Shown here one piece after another: positions 12,597 to 27,515 of a stretch of DNA of 64,000 nt. Origin of the DNA: Verticillium longisporum (lineage: Eukaryota; Ascomycota; Sordariomycetes; Glomerellales; Plectosphaerellaceae); the NCBI GenBank assembly GCA_019188255.1, contig JAETXT010000008.1, positions 3,534,001 to 3,598,000 on the forward strand. Direction: 5' to 3'. A model generated the notes under the pieces. It was given only the letters and a program-made list of their open reading frames with translations, had not been told where the DNA came from and made no database searches. How positions within the stretch are numbered: position 1 is the first letter of the stretch; each line of letters begins with the position of its first letter. The position numbers and the translations under genes are program-made.

Positions 12597-12793
12597 TATA
12601 AGGAGTTAGACGTTAGGAACCTAACCCTTATTCTTATTATCGTAGATACTTTAACGATAAGCCTTAATTTAAAAGGAGAAGTCGAGGCTATACTTAATAG
12701 CCTCGATAAATTAAAGTTAATATAATAGCTTACCGATTATTTATTAATCTCATTACTTTCCTTAATTTAAGCCCTTAACTTTATACCTTTATA
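12597..12793 (+). repeat. 5' LTR of chromovirus copy B
   Basis: A 197-bp LTR in the same family as 10155-10351 and 20831-21026, beginning TATAAGGAGTTAGACG and ending ACCTTTATA. It is followed by the gag region. Confidence 0.8.
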
Positions 12794-13664
12794 TTCTTTA
12801 ATTTCTATAATCTATAATTAAATTAAACTAAATAATAGATTAATTAAAGTATATTAGAACTTAAAAGCGAATTATTTATTATAATAAATATTACTCTAAA
12901 AATAAATTAATAAGAATATTATTAGAATCGTCGAGGAATAGCTATAATAGGAAGATTATACTTAAATTAAGATCTTCTCTAGAAAACTATTATCGAAATA
13001 TTAATAAATAAACGATTTAAATTAAATTATAAATATAATCCTTTAAACCTTAATCTACGAACTCTATAAATAGAAATATAAGAATAATTTCTTAATTTAA
13101 TATTTTATTAAATATACCTTTATTATAAAGAATTATAATAAACTATTTATTTATAATTATAAAATATTTAAAGAGGATATTATTATTATTTAAATTAATA
13201 ATTAGCTTATTATAATCGAGGCTAGAAATACTTTCTAATTTAATATAAATATAGCCTAAATTATAGAATAATTAACGATAAAACTTATTTATATTTTATA
13301 AATAATATAGCGAAATTACGCCTAGAACCTCGAAACGATCTATAAAGAGGACCTTAATAAAGATAATATAAATATCTATTAAAAAGATTTCTAAAATTTT
13401 ATAAAATAGGAATATTTATTACAAGATTTATAAAACTTAGCTTATTAAGAATAATTATATTTATTCTAGTTTTAAAGAAATAAAGATATCTCCTTTTTTA
13501 TCTTTTTTAATTATTAAAAGAATATTTATTAATTATTTAGCGAAAATATAAATTATAATAAAGAATATACTTTTAAGTATTTTTAATAACTCCTTTATTT
13601 TATAAAGGATAAATTAATAGAATATTATATTCTTATTAAAGATATTAAGGCGATTATATATAAA
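12794..13664 (+). mobile_element. RIP-degraded chromovirus gag region, copy B
   Basis: This is coding-like sequence on the + strand between the 5' LTR and pol, with many stops. Its position and direction indicate gag. It is the reverse complement of 19961-20830 and runs without interruption into pol at 13665, which makes it the reference for the undisturbed gag-pol junction. Confidence 0.65.
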
Positions 13665-16600
13665 GCTTAATAGATATAAAATACTAATAAATCGTAGAAT
13701 AAATAATAGGAAAATAAAAAATAAACTTATTCTTAATTAGCTTAAAATAAACCCTATAATATTATCCTTAATTATAGGGCTTTAAAGAAAGAAGCCCTAT
13801 AAGATTAATCGCTAATAAAATAAGGACGTTCCTCTTATTATAATAAAGGTATTATACTAAAGTAAACGAGAAACCTAAACCCTTACCCTATAAGAATACT
13901 ATTAAGTAGCTAAAATATTGCCCCTATAATACTATCTAATATATACTTCTATTATAATAAGCTAAAGTACTAAATATAGAATTATATTTAGCTTAAGCTA
14001 TAAAAGCTAATAGCTATAATTATTCATATCTAATTATTTAAGTTTAAGGGTATCTAGATAGTAGAATTCTCGGAAAACGATTTAGCGTAAATTCCGACCT
14101 AAAGAGTATTACGTTAAAAATAAATATTAAGAAAATTATAAAAATATTAACGATTATTATTTAATAAAATAAGGAAATTAAATTCTCTATTAATTTAAAT
14201 ATTAATATTATTATAGATATTATTAATTTTAGTTTTATTTAGCTATTAAAGCTATAAGAAGTAAAAGATATAAAAGCTCTTAAATTATAAACGTTTAATA
14301 AATAGATAGCGAATAGCTATAGATTATTCGCTTTCTTATTCTATTTATTAGATATATAAAATCGACCTTACCTATTATATTAATTATTTATATATATAGA
14401 ACGACTTAAAGGGTTAAAGTATATCCTTCTATTTAATAATAATATAAATAAAGAAAATATTTAAATAGATATTATTACTTAATCCTTTATTTAAGGCTAT
14501 ATATTTAATATAGATTTTAAAGAATTTATAAAGATAATAATCGAAGATAAAGCTAAAGCTTATATTACTTATATTACTTAAGCGGTAACTATAATATTTA
14601 ATATAATAATTCCTATTATCGATAAGCCCTCTCCTAATAATAAGCGGGTTAAAGCGCTTCTTTTAGAATTTATAGAGTTTAAAGACGTATTCTCTAAAGA
14701 TTTAATAAAAGAACTATTAATATTAAAAAATATAGAATATTTAATAGACTTAAAAGAAAGGGCTAAACTTCTTTATAGGCTAATCTATTTATTATCCTAG
14801 AAGTAATTAAAAGAGCTCTATTATTATATAATAGAAAAGGAGGCTATAAAGAGAATTAAGAAATCTATTAATTTTATAAGGGCTTTAGTATTATTCGTAT
14901 TAAAGAAGGATAAGAGTTTACGCCTCTATATTAATTATTAAAGTCTAAATATAATTATTATAAAGAATTAATATTTTCTCCCTTTAATAAGCGAATTTTT
15001 AGATTATTTAATTAAAGTAAAATATTTCTCTAAAATAGATATTTAGGATATTTATTATTAGATTTATATTAAAGAGAATAATTAATAAAAAACTATATTC
15101 CGAATTCGATATAAATATTATAAATATATTATAATATTATTTAAGCTTATAAATATTTTTATTATATTCTAAGTATATATTTATTAAATATTCGCTAAAT
15201 TATTAAACGATTTCTATATTATTTACTTAAACAATATCTTAATTTATTCGAAAATAAGGGAGGAATATATAATTTATTTCTAATAAATCCTTAAAAGACT
15301 TTAAAACTTTAAATTTTTTATAAAATAATTAAAATATTTATTTTATTAAAATAAAATTAAATTCTTTAAATTTATTGTCTTTAAAGAAAATATAATTATA
15401 GATTTAAATTATATTTAAATAATCCCTAATTAATAATCCCTTAAATCCTTTAAGGATATATAAATATTCCTAGGATTCGCTAATTTCTATTAATAATTTA
15501 TTAAAGGATATTCTAAGATAATAGTACCTTTATTAATATTATTAAAGGGAAGTATTATAAAGGTTAAGAAAGGATTATTTAAATAATTATTAGAAATATA
15601 GAAGGTATTTAAGGTATTAAAGTTTACTTTTATTATTATTATAATCTTATAATATTAAGATTATATATTTAAAGGTCGAATCGAAATTAATATATTAAAT
15701 AATACTACCTTAGGGATCTTTAATTAAAAATTTAAGAATAGTTAGAGATTTATCGCTTATTATTTATAAAAGCTTTCGCTAATAGAATAACGATAAAGGA
15801 TCGAATAATAAGAATTATTTATAATAATAAAAAGCTTAGATTATTAATATTATTATTTCGAAAATATAAATTAAGTTTTTATAATATTAATCGATTATTA
15901 AGCCCTTAAAAGTATTATATAAGCCTTAATTAAAGACTTTCGGGGAAAGTTTATATAATAAATATATTAATTATTATCTTTTAATTTCGAAATTTAATAT
16001 TAATTTAGGGTTATAAACCTAGCTAATAATCTCTTAAGATAATTAGATTATATAAGAGAATAAGTATTATTAATAATATATTCCCTATATTATTTAAAAA
16101 GCTATAATTAATAGAAGATTTAATTATAGATATTAAATGAATTATTATAAAGATAAAGCTAAAGGATATTATAAATAGAGCCTATATTTAAGCTATTTAA
16201 GTAATATTATAAAGATAGAAGCTTATCCTTATATTAAGAAGATATTATAGTTTTAGGGAAAAAGACCTTTTATTCTTTAAATAAAAAGTAATATATATTT
16301 ATATTATTATAATAAATAAAATAGAGAAAAAAGCTTCTTCTTAACCTTAAAGCTAAGAAGCTAAGGCTAGAAAGTTAATAGCGATTTACTAAAAGACTAG
16401 AAAAAGGTCTAAAGAATCGATAGAATCTAGGATTATTATTCTAGATTAATATATCCTATATTTTATTATAAAAGAGCTTATAAAAAACGAAATAATATTA
16501 AAGCTTACCTCTACTTTAGAATTTAAGGACTTAATTAAAGGATTATAAACTATTAACCTAAGATACCTTTTTTAGAAGGAGAATATAAATTAATAAATTA

Positions 16601-18100
16601 GAAAAAGGGAAAATTATATTATAAATAATTAAAATACCCTCCTCTTTAAAGGATAATTAATTATCTTTATATAAAGAATACTTTATAAAGAGCTATTTAA
16701 GTAATACTATAATAACCCCTAAATAAGATATATAAGAGTAAATAAGACCTTTAAGCTATTAATAAAGAAGTTCTATTAAGAAAATATATCTATTAATATC
16801 TACTATTATATCGCTAAATACTTAATATATTAAAAAACTTAAATACTTTAATATAGATTCTATAGGAAGCTATAATTATTATTACTTCTATTTTATCCTT
16901 TCTAAGAAATATCTTTAAACTTTATTATAAACTTAAACTTTATATTAAAAGATAATAGCTTAGAGTACGATTCTATCTTTATAATTATAGATAAATTTAT
17001 AAGAGCTATTTAGTTCTTAATTATATATAAAATACTAATAGCTATTAGCTTAAATACGATCTTCTATAAAGAAATAGAATATAGGTTTAAGAGCTTAGAG
17101 GGTATAGTAAATAATAAAGATAAACTCTTTATAAATAAATTCTAAGAGGAATTCTATTAAGAAAGAATAATTTAGTACTACCTCTTTATTACCTATTCCC
17201 CTTAGATAGATAGGTAAATAGAGAGAACCTATTAAATATTAGAAAAATACTTTTACTATATTAACGACTAAATACTAAAAGAGTAGCTATATTATTTAAA
17301 AGAAATAAAATTCTTATATAATAATAATATATATAGTATTATTAATATCTTATTATTTAAAGCCCTTTATAAATATTACCCTAAAATAATTAACTATATA
17401 GCCCTAAAATAGAATATAAAGGTCTAGGATATAAAGGAAAAGATCGAGAAAATTATAATTATTTATTAAATAATTAATAAAAACTAATAATATATAATAT
17501 ATATTTAAGCCTTCTATTATAATAAAAGGTATATATTAAAAACCTTTAATATTAAGGATATTATAGAATTCTCTATTAAAAACTTCTAATTTAAAGCGGA
17601 TTAGAAGCTAATATTATAATATATCTAGGTCTAGATTATAAAATAGATAAACGAATAAGCTTATTATATAATACTCCTTAAGATTTATTCTAGAATATAT
17701 AATATTTTCCCTATCTCTTCCCTAAAACTATAATATAATCGCTAAATCGATATTAAATAATTAATTTATTTCTTTATATTAAAGGATAAATAGGATAAAT
17801 AGGAAATCGAAGATATTATATCTTATAAAGAGGATTAAGAATAAAGGTTCTATTTAATAAAATAAGCTAAATAGCTAATAAAATATAATACTTAGGAATT
17901 TAAAAGCTACCTTAAAAATATAATATAAACTTTAAAAAGGTATTAAAAGTATTAAAAGTATAGATATAAATAATAAAATAAATAACTAAATTCCTAAATG
18001 AATTATTAATAAATAATTATATAAAGAAAATAAGAAAATAGAAGTAGAATTCTAATATTAAGCTTTAATAATATTATTAATATATTAATTAAATAATATA
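13665..18100 (+). mobile_element. RIP-degraded Ty3/Gypsy chromovirus pol, copy B
   Basis: This parallels copy A (3119-8290) over its length with scattered transitions and lacks the solo-LTR insertion. RT, integrase (NNKDKLF-like stretch near 17110-17160) and chromodomain regions are in the same order. It ends at the second transposon in a roughly 75-bp unit (about 18020-18098) that in copy A leads into the antisense accessory frame. Confidence 0.82.
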
Positions 18101-19960
18101 ACGTAATCCACAAGCGAGTGGTTCACCCATGCGAGTGGTTCACTTCACCCCGACCCGACAAACATTCCGAGGAAAACCTCAACCCAAACGCCGTAAATCA
18201 ATTAAAATCACTCCTCCTCGTCTTTTGCAGACGATGAGATAGCTACCTGACAAGTTCTCGCGTTGTGGCCGGTCTTCCCGCATACGCTACAGCATCGTTT
18301 CTTCGGCTGGGACCACGACGCGGGACCCGGGTTCTGCAGCGTTTCCTCTTTTATCTGGATATCTACTTCCTTCTGAGCAATCTTGTCCTGTCCCTCGCCT
18401 ACAGCCATGCTTCCTCCTTCCCGGAGACGTAGCTTTTTGGCCCTCCGGCGTCGGCTTAGTGTAGCATTTTCCTCTCGAAGGATCATAACCTCTGACTTCA
18501 AAAGAGCGATCTGGTGCATAACACCCCGCGTCCCCTTCGCAAGATAGTCAACAGCATCTAAAATTGACGTTGGGGAGCTTCCCTGGTGGCGTGAGATTCG
18601 CCCTTTGATGAAGTCAGTCTGGGAACCTGCCTCGAGCAGGTTAGTGGGCGTCTTAGAGACCCAAGAATCACGCTCCCCGTGGGACGTCCCCGGAGGCGTC
18701 GTCGTCCTCAACCTCACATCCAGCTTTGACAGGACTGTTTCCGGGTTATGGGGGACAAGCCCCGCTCCTCGAAAGCCTCCCTGGATGTTTTTTCTGTCAT
18801 TGCTTGCTGAAATGCAGCCGAAAACGCCGGGAAGAAGTCCTCTTTGCTGATGTGCGTTGTACCCGCCCTCATCCTATCCTCGATTTGCCGACCGTATGCT
18901 TTCTTTAGTGGGCCAAAACACCCAACATCGAGAGGCTGGAGTAGATGTGACGAATGAGGAGGCATACAGAGTGTGATGATGTTGTTCTCCTTGCAGTAGA
19001 GTTCGAAGTCGACCGAGTGGTGACTTTCGTGGCCATCCAGGATCAGTAGGCGATAACCGCCCGAAGTACGGGACTTTGTATGCCTGTCAAAATGCCGAAT
19101 CCATTCCAGACCAATATCATTCGTCGTCCAGCCGTTTGGAGATGTTGCGATTCTCCAGTCGCGAGAAATCGCGTCGTCCTGGTACCAGCTCGAGAGGTGG
19201 TACTTGCCCGAAACCACGATGAACGGCGGGACGGAGAAACCCAACGCGCCAACGCCCTGGATCACCGTAACCCATTCCCGGTTGCCTGGCTGCCTCATCT
19301 TCACATTGGACCGTCTTTCCGAACTGGTCACGACCATTCCGTTGGCGATAACGCCCATCTGGAAGCCGGTCTCGTCAAAGTTGTACATGTCAGCCTCTTG
19401 GATGCCGTACTTGGCGATCATGTTATGCACGAGGCGGAACCACGCGTTTATCGCGTCCGGATCTTCGCATTGGGCCCTCTTGTAGTCGTACTTGCGAAAG
19501 AAACGCGTCCGGAGCTCTGGTTGCCGTTTGACGAAGTTTGCGGCCCAGTTCTTCCCGACGCGTGGCGCGTCACGGTCGGCAAGCAGGCGATTCGCCATAT
19601 CTCCGACCTCACCCAACCGGGGAGGGTAAGATCGCGCATCTAGGTCAAGGATATATTCGACAATAGTTTTCTCTTCTAGTACTGTTAATTTGGCAGAATT
19701 GGGCGGGCTTTCGCGTCGGGAGGGTTTGCCCTTCTGGCGTCGGAGGAGCGTCGTTAAGGGGACGGTGTAGATCCTCGCAGCACTCCGGGCGCTTAGGTTC
19801 GGGTCATTGTCCATAGCTTGGATAGCAAGGAATAATTGACCTTCTTTTGAAAGAGTCTCCATCGCGGGCGGAGGTGGAATCTGTAGAATTCAGGTGTAGG
19901 TCGTGGGCCCGGGCGAAGTGAACCACTCGCTTGGGTGAACCACTCGCTTGTGGATTACGT
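18101..19960 (-). mobile_element. Fot1/pogo-type DNA transposon, copy 2 (1860 bp), inverted
   Basis: This is the reverse complement of copy 1 at 1260-3118, with TA duplications at 18099-18100 and 19961-19962 and the same 46-bp TIRs. By eye the only difference is one extra A in the transposase A-run (T-run at 18788-18793). It carries no RIP mutations although its flanks are saturated with them, so it arrived late or has been kept homogeneous with copy 1. Confidence 0.95.
18208..19862 (-). CDS. Fot1/pogo transposase, copy 2, frame broken at an A-run
   Basis: This encodes the same protein as the 1358-3011 copy: psq-like and CENP-B-like HTH domains, DD35D catalytic triad D163/D276/D312, and a C-terminal CCHC knuckle. 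The first frame ends at 18714 and the C-terminal frame (18717 down to 18208) has no ATG of its own. Six A are present at 18788-18793, and one more would fuse the frames through the conserved GLVP region. The DDE domain itself is intact. Long open frames on the opposite strand here are shadows of this gene. Confidence 0.88.
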
Positions 19961-20830
19961 TATATATAATTATTTTAATATCCTTAATAAAAATATAATA
20001 TTCTATTAATTTATTCTTTATAAAATAAAGGAATTATTAGAAATATTTAAAAATATATTCTTTATTATAATCTATACTTTTATTAAATAATTAATAAATA
20101 TTCTCTTAATAATTAAAGAAGATAAAAAAGGAGATATCCTTATTTCTTTAAAAATAGAGTAAATATAATTCTTCTTAATAAATTAAGTTTTATAAATCTT
20201 TTAATAAATATTCTTATTTTATAAGATTTTAGAAATCTTTTTAATAAATATTTATATTATCTTTATTAAAGTCTTCTTTATAGATTATTTTAAGGTTCTA
20301 AATATAATTTTATTATATTATTAATAAAATATAAATAAGTTTTATTATTAATTATTTTACGATTTACGCTATATTTATATTAAATTAGAAAGCGTTTCTA
20401 GCTTTAATTATAATAAATTAATTATTAATTTAAATAATAATAATATCCTCTTCGAATATTTTATAATTATAGATAAATAATTTATTATAATTCTTTATAA
20501 TAAAAATATATTTAATAAAATATTAAATTAAGAGGTTATTCTTATATTTTTATTTATAGAGTTTATAGATTAAGGCTTAAAGGACTTATATTTATAATTT
20601 AGTTTAAATTATTTATTTATTAATACTTCGATAATAGTTTTCTAAAGAAGATCCTAATTTAAGCATAATCTTCTTATTATAGCTATTCCTCGATAATTTT
20701 AATAGTATTCTTATTAATTTATTTTTAAAGTAATATCTATTATAATAAATAGTTCGCTTTTAAATTCTAATATACTTTAATTAATCTATTACTTAGCTTA
20801 ATCTAATTATAGATTATAGAAGTTAAAGAA
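19961..20830 (-). mobile_element. RIP-degraded chromovirus gag region, copy A
   Basis: This is the reverse complement of 12794-13664. Read on the minus strand it ends exactly at the TA target duplication of the second transposon. The base that should come next in an intact element (AAGCTTAAT...) is found at 3121, next to the other transposon. It is the 5' part of the element whose pol is 3119-8214. Confidence 0.65.
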
Positions 20831-21026
20831 TATAAAGGTATTAAGCTAAGGGCTTAGATTAAGGAAAGTAATTAGATTAGCGAATAATTAGTAAGCTATT
20901 ATATTAACTTTAATTTATCGAGGCTATCGAGTATAGCCTCGATTTCTCCTTTTAACTTAGGCTTATCGCTGAATTATCTACGATAATACGAATAGGGGTT
21001 AGGTTCCTAACGTCTAACTCCTTATA
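20831..21026 (-). repeat. 5' LTR of chromovirus copy A
   Basis: This is the inverted match to the LTRs at 10155-10351 and 12597-12793. The five bases outside it (21027-21031, ATTTA, i.e. TAAAT on the minus strand) equal the five after the 3' LTR at 10352-10356. Confidence 0.8.
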
Positions 21027-21031
21027 ATTTA

Positions 21032-21544
21032 TAGGAATAGGGGATTTAAGCTATATTTTTCCTTATTATTTCCTATTACTTCTTATTACTTCTTACTATT
21101 TCCTATTATTAAGTTATTTACTTTAAGGCTAGACGAGTAGATCTAATGTACTAGAGACTAGAGAATTATAAGCGCTTAAAGCGGCTATTAACCTTAGTAA
21201 TAGCTCCTAATATTAGTTCTTATAGCTATTCTATTTATAAAGAAAAGAAGAGCTAGTATTAAATTAATATTAGGGAACCCTATAATTAGGATAGTAATAT
21301 CTAGGATATCTAGGATATCTAGGATCTACTACTCTTAGGAGCATATAAACTATAGCTTATATAATCGCTAAAGTAGATAGGTATATCTAACTTATATAGG
21401 TAGTAGTAACTTAGAGATAGTATTAGATAATTAAGAATTAAGTATTATAAGCCTTATATTAGATACTCTACCTATTTAGAGCTTATAAATATAGTGGAAG
21501 TACTAGATTAGGATTTATATAAGTAGTAAAGCCCTCTTAATAAA
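21032..21544. other. Unassigned AT-rich sequence with short tandem repeats
   Basis: There is no open frame or recognisable element. It contains short local repeats, such as a CTATTACTT-like unit around 21060-21115 and a CTAGGATAT unit repeated three times near 21300-21330. Confidence 0.5.
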
Positions 21545-21678
21545 TAAGCTATTATATTAACTTTAATTTATTAAAGCTATAAAGTATAGCCTCGATTTCT
21601 CTTTTAAAATTAGGCCTATTTTTAAATATCCGTAATAGTATATTTCAGGGTTAAGTTCCTAATACTTAACTCCTTATA
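21545..21678 (-). repeat. Solo or partial chromovirus LTR at the island edge
   Basis: This is a degraded minus-strand match to the chromovirus LTR, with its start CTCCTTATA at 21670-21678. It is the last recognisable repeat before normal-GC sequence. Confidence 0.65.
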
Positions 21679-22184
21679 ATAAGGGTTTATTTTATTTTAT
21701 AGGCTTATAGTAATAATTTAGTTATAAGATATTATTCCACTATTTTAGCTTATAATTCTAGGAATATAATTTGATATTAGGACCGAACTCAGGTATAAAG
21801 GGATAGTCTATAGTGCACATACGGGCTACCCGATTATAGGTATATGTTACTCATGCAACTACTACCGTTTTCTGACTTTGTGTGAGCTTGGGCCACCCGA
21901 TGTGAGAGCTCCCATATGTGGGGCTAAGTACAGCTGTCCTGAACTATGGTTATTGACCATTCCATCTTCACACCTACCTAGGCAAGGTTGCAACCGTTCT
22001 CGACCCCTTCGTCCTCAGTCCAATACGAAGTCGTGGTTCAAGTGCTTGCTGCCGCAGGACATCCCCATCTCCTTCGAGCCTTCCTTCTGGGTATCAACGA
22101 TACTCCACCACAACACGAAGGGTTGACAACCTACCCATCAAGTCAATCACGGCATTTCCAAGTGCGCCTTTCTGGATGTCCACC
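21679..22184. other. AT-rich island boundary and SEC23 upstream region
   Basis: Base composition changes from AT-rich to normal between about 21700 and 21880. The remaining roughly 300 bp are the likely promoter and 5' leader of SEC23. I see no gene here. Confidence 0.6.
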
Positions 22185-24856
<2,672 letters not shown>

Positions 24857-25364
24857 CTGTCAGCGGCACTAATTTGCTTCGGGCTGTGCGATCAAGCGGA
24901 GATGAATGTGTATCTGAACAGCATGCAGTACAGATGATAAATCGAGACACCCAATTTCATTCCTTGTAATGTCGGGAAAATGTTGTCCGTGATGATAATG
25001 ACCAGTGAATCATGCGGCTCCGAAGACTCTCATTTACCTGGTTAGGTGGGTAATATGCAACATACAGCACGCACTCATCCAGAAGCGTAAGTAGTACCGT
25101 AATAGCGGCAACATGGGCATGGGCAGTTCAAGCTGTGAGGACAATTAGCACGTGATCAGGCCGTCCCCCCCCCCCCCCAACTGGCAAGAGCCCCCTGTCA
25201 ATGTGCCAGGCGAGCCCCGCAAATTCCTAGGGTTTCCACGCACCAACTATCCACCCAGCAGAAAGAGGGCAGATCTCAGTCATAATTTTTTCCTTTAGGA
25301 CTCGCTCAGGCTTTTCTTCATTACCCTTCCTCCATCACCCCAGACCAGGTCGATAGTAGCCATC
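24857..25364. other. SEC23-RPL12 intergenic region with C14 run
   Basis: This holds the SEC23 3' end and the RPL12 promoter. A 20-bp unit (24836-24855) that includes the SEC23 stop is repeated directly at 24856-24875. A run of 14 C lies at 25165-25178. A pyrimidine-rich stretch precedes the RPL12 start, as is usual for ribosomal protein genes. No other gene is seen. Confidence 0.6.
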
Positions 25365-26132
<768 letters not shown>

Positions 26133-27515
26133 GAGTACCTCTTTGACCAACGATGAATTCCGCACGACTCTGGAGTTACGGGGAATGGTTCGGAAGAGTC
26201 CTTCGGCGGACTCATATCTTCTCAATAAAGTTCCCGACCCTTCATGACCGGGTGCCCATGAGCTACCACGTTCTGAAACAACATGCGAACCGATTGACTG
26301 TGCCCCTTTGGCTTATCGACGCCTTAAGGGCACGTCATCTGGGCAACAATGAATACTTGTGCAATACTGGAATGTGTTTCCAGCCTGCACACGATTCTGC
26401 GAAAAGGAGGGATCGCGCATCCGCTCTGAACCAGTATCACGGACTGTTGCTACCCTTCTTCCAAGGTCCGCAGCCCAACGGTGTTGATGCCGTCTGATGG
26501 CAACTTGATGCAACACCTGGAACTTTTGATGTGATTTGGGCTCATGAGTCGCTACGAAGGCATGGCAAGATGTTCATCGAATAACCATCGCATCGTGCAG
26601 CCAAACTTGTGTAGCCAGCGTCCTCCGCCGCTTTCTTGTTTCAATAGATAGCACCCCCTGTCGTGAGCTAGAATGCGTGAAGACTGGAGGCTCGGATTGT
26701 TCCACCCGTCACGGTGAGTTGCTGAGTGTGTTCGCAAGCGATGGTTGTCCGGCATTTCGACCATGTAGGTCTCCTCTCCCACCATTCCTGTCGATACCGG
26801 ACGCCGAGGAACGACCTCTGACGCCTGGCTTGTCAACTACCTCATATAAAACCCATGCAAGGTGATTTCATCAGGTAGCGCTCTTTCCAGTGTTGTTTTC
26901 TGCAATCAACTTCATATCACAATCTTGTGTAGATCACCCCATAGATGAATACAAATTGTGACGTGCGCCATTGACCACTGACCCACGTGCCACGCAGCCG
27001 AAGTCTGAAGGTTGCTGACTTAAGTACGAAGCTGAGCGGAAGGCTTTGGCCCCACCCCGTGGCCGACGGCAGTAGCGTGCTTAGGTACCTGGTACCTTAG
27101 CTATAGCACCTGCACGTTGATATCACATTGGGGAGGCAGTGTTTTGTCACCGTAGTATACCTGCAGCAACTGATTACTTACGACCCCCTCTTGAAAACGC
27201 CGAATGCTTCCTTGATAGATACTGATCGCGCTACCGCACAACAAAGATCATCATCGCCATATATGAGGCCGAAACTTAGCATCAAGCCAAATCGCGGAAA
27301 CCTAACGTCACTGTGTCATCGCACATTATTTGGCACGCAGTTGTCTTGGCGCTGGCGTTGCCGCCGCCGACATGATCCTCTAGACGCAGTCAGCGGCCGT
27401 TTCAGCCATGCTTTGATTGATCATCAGGCAATGACAGAACGAACGCTCGGAGTCGGGAACACGACATTGCTGGTCGCGCCCATCTCCTTCTTCTCGATTC
27501 GACTTCCTCATTCCG
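26133..27515. other. Intergenic region between RPL12 and the OGT-like gene
   Basis: About 1.4 kb without a supportable gene. Open frames are short, lack conservation cues and lie on both strands. A TTAGGTACCTGGTACCTTA palindromic motif lies at 27081-27100, and a CCACGTG box lies near 26980-26990. Confidence 0.5.

Noticed and set aside
1260..19960. One large composite transposon bounded by the two Fot1 copies
   Set aside because: Each Fot1 has its own TA duplication and complete TIRs, and the inner DNA is made of fragments of two independent retroelements; an inversion explains the layout better.
1..21700. Mitochondrial or plasmid DNA because of extreme AT content
   Set aside because: RIP-type stops in LTR-retroelement genes, LTRs with target duplications and nuclear Fot1 elements show it is nuclear repeat DNA.
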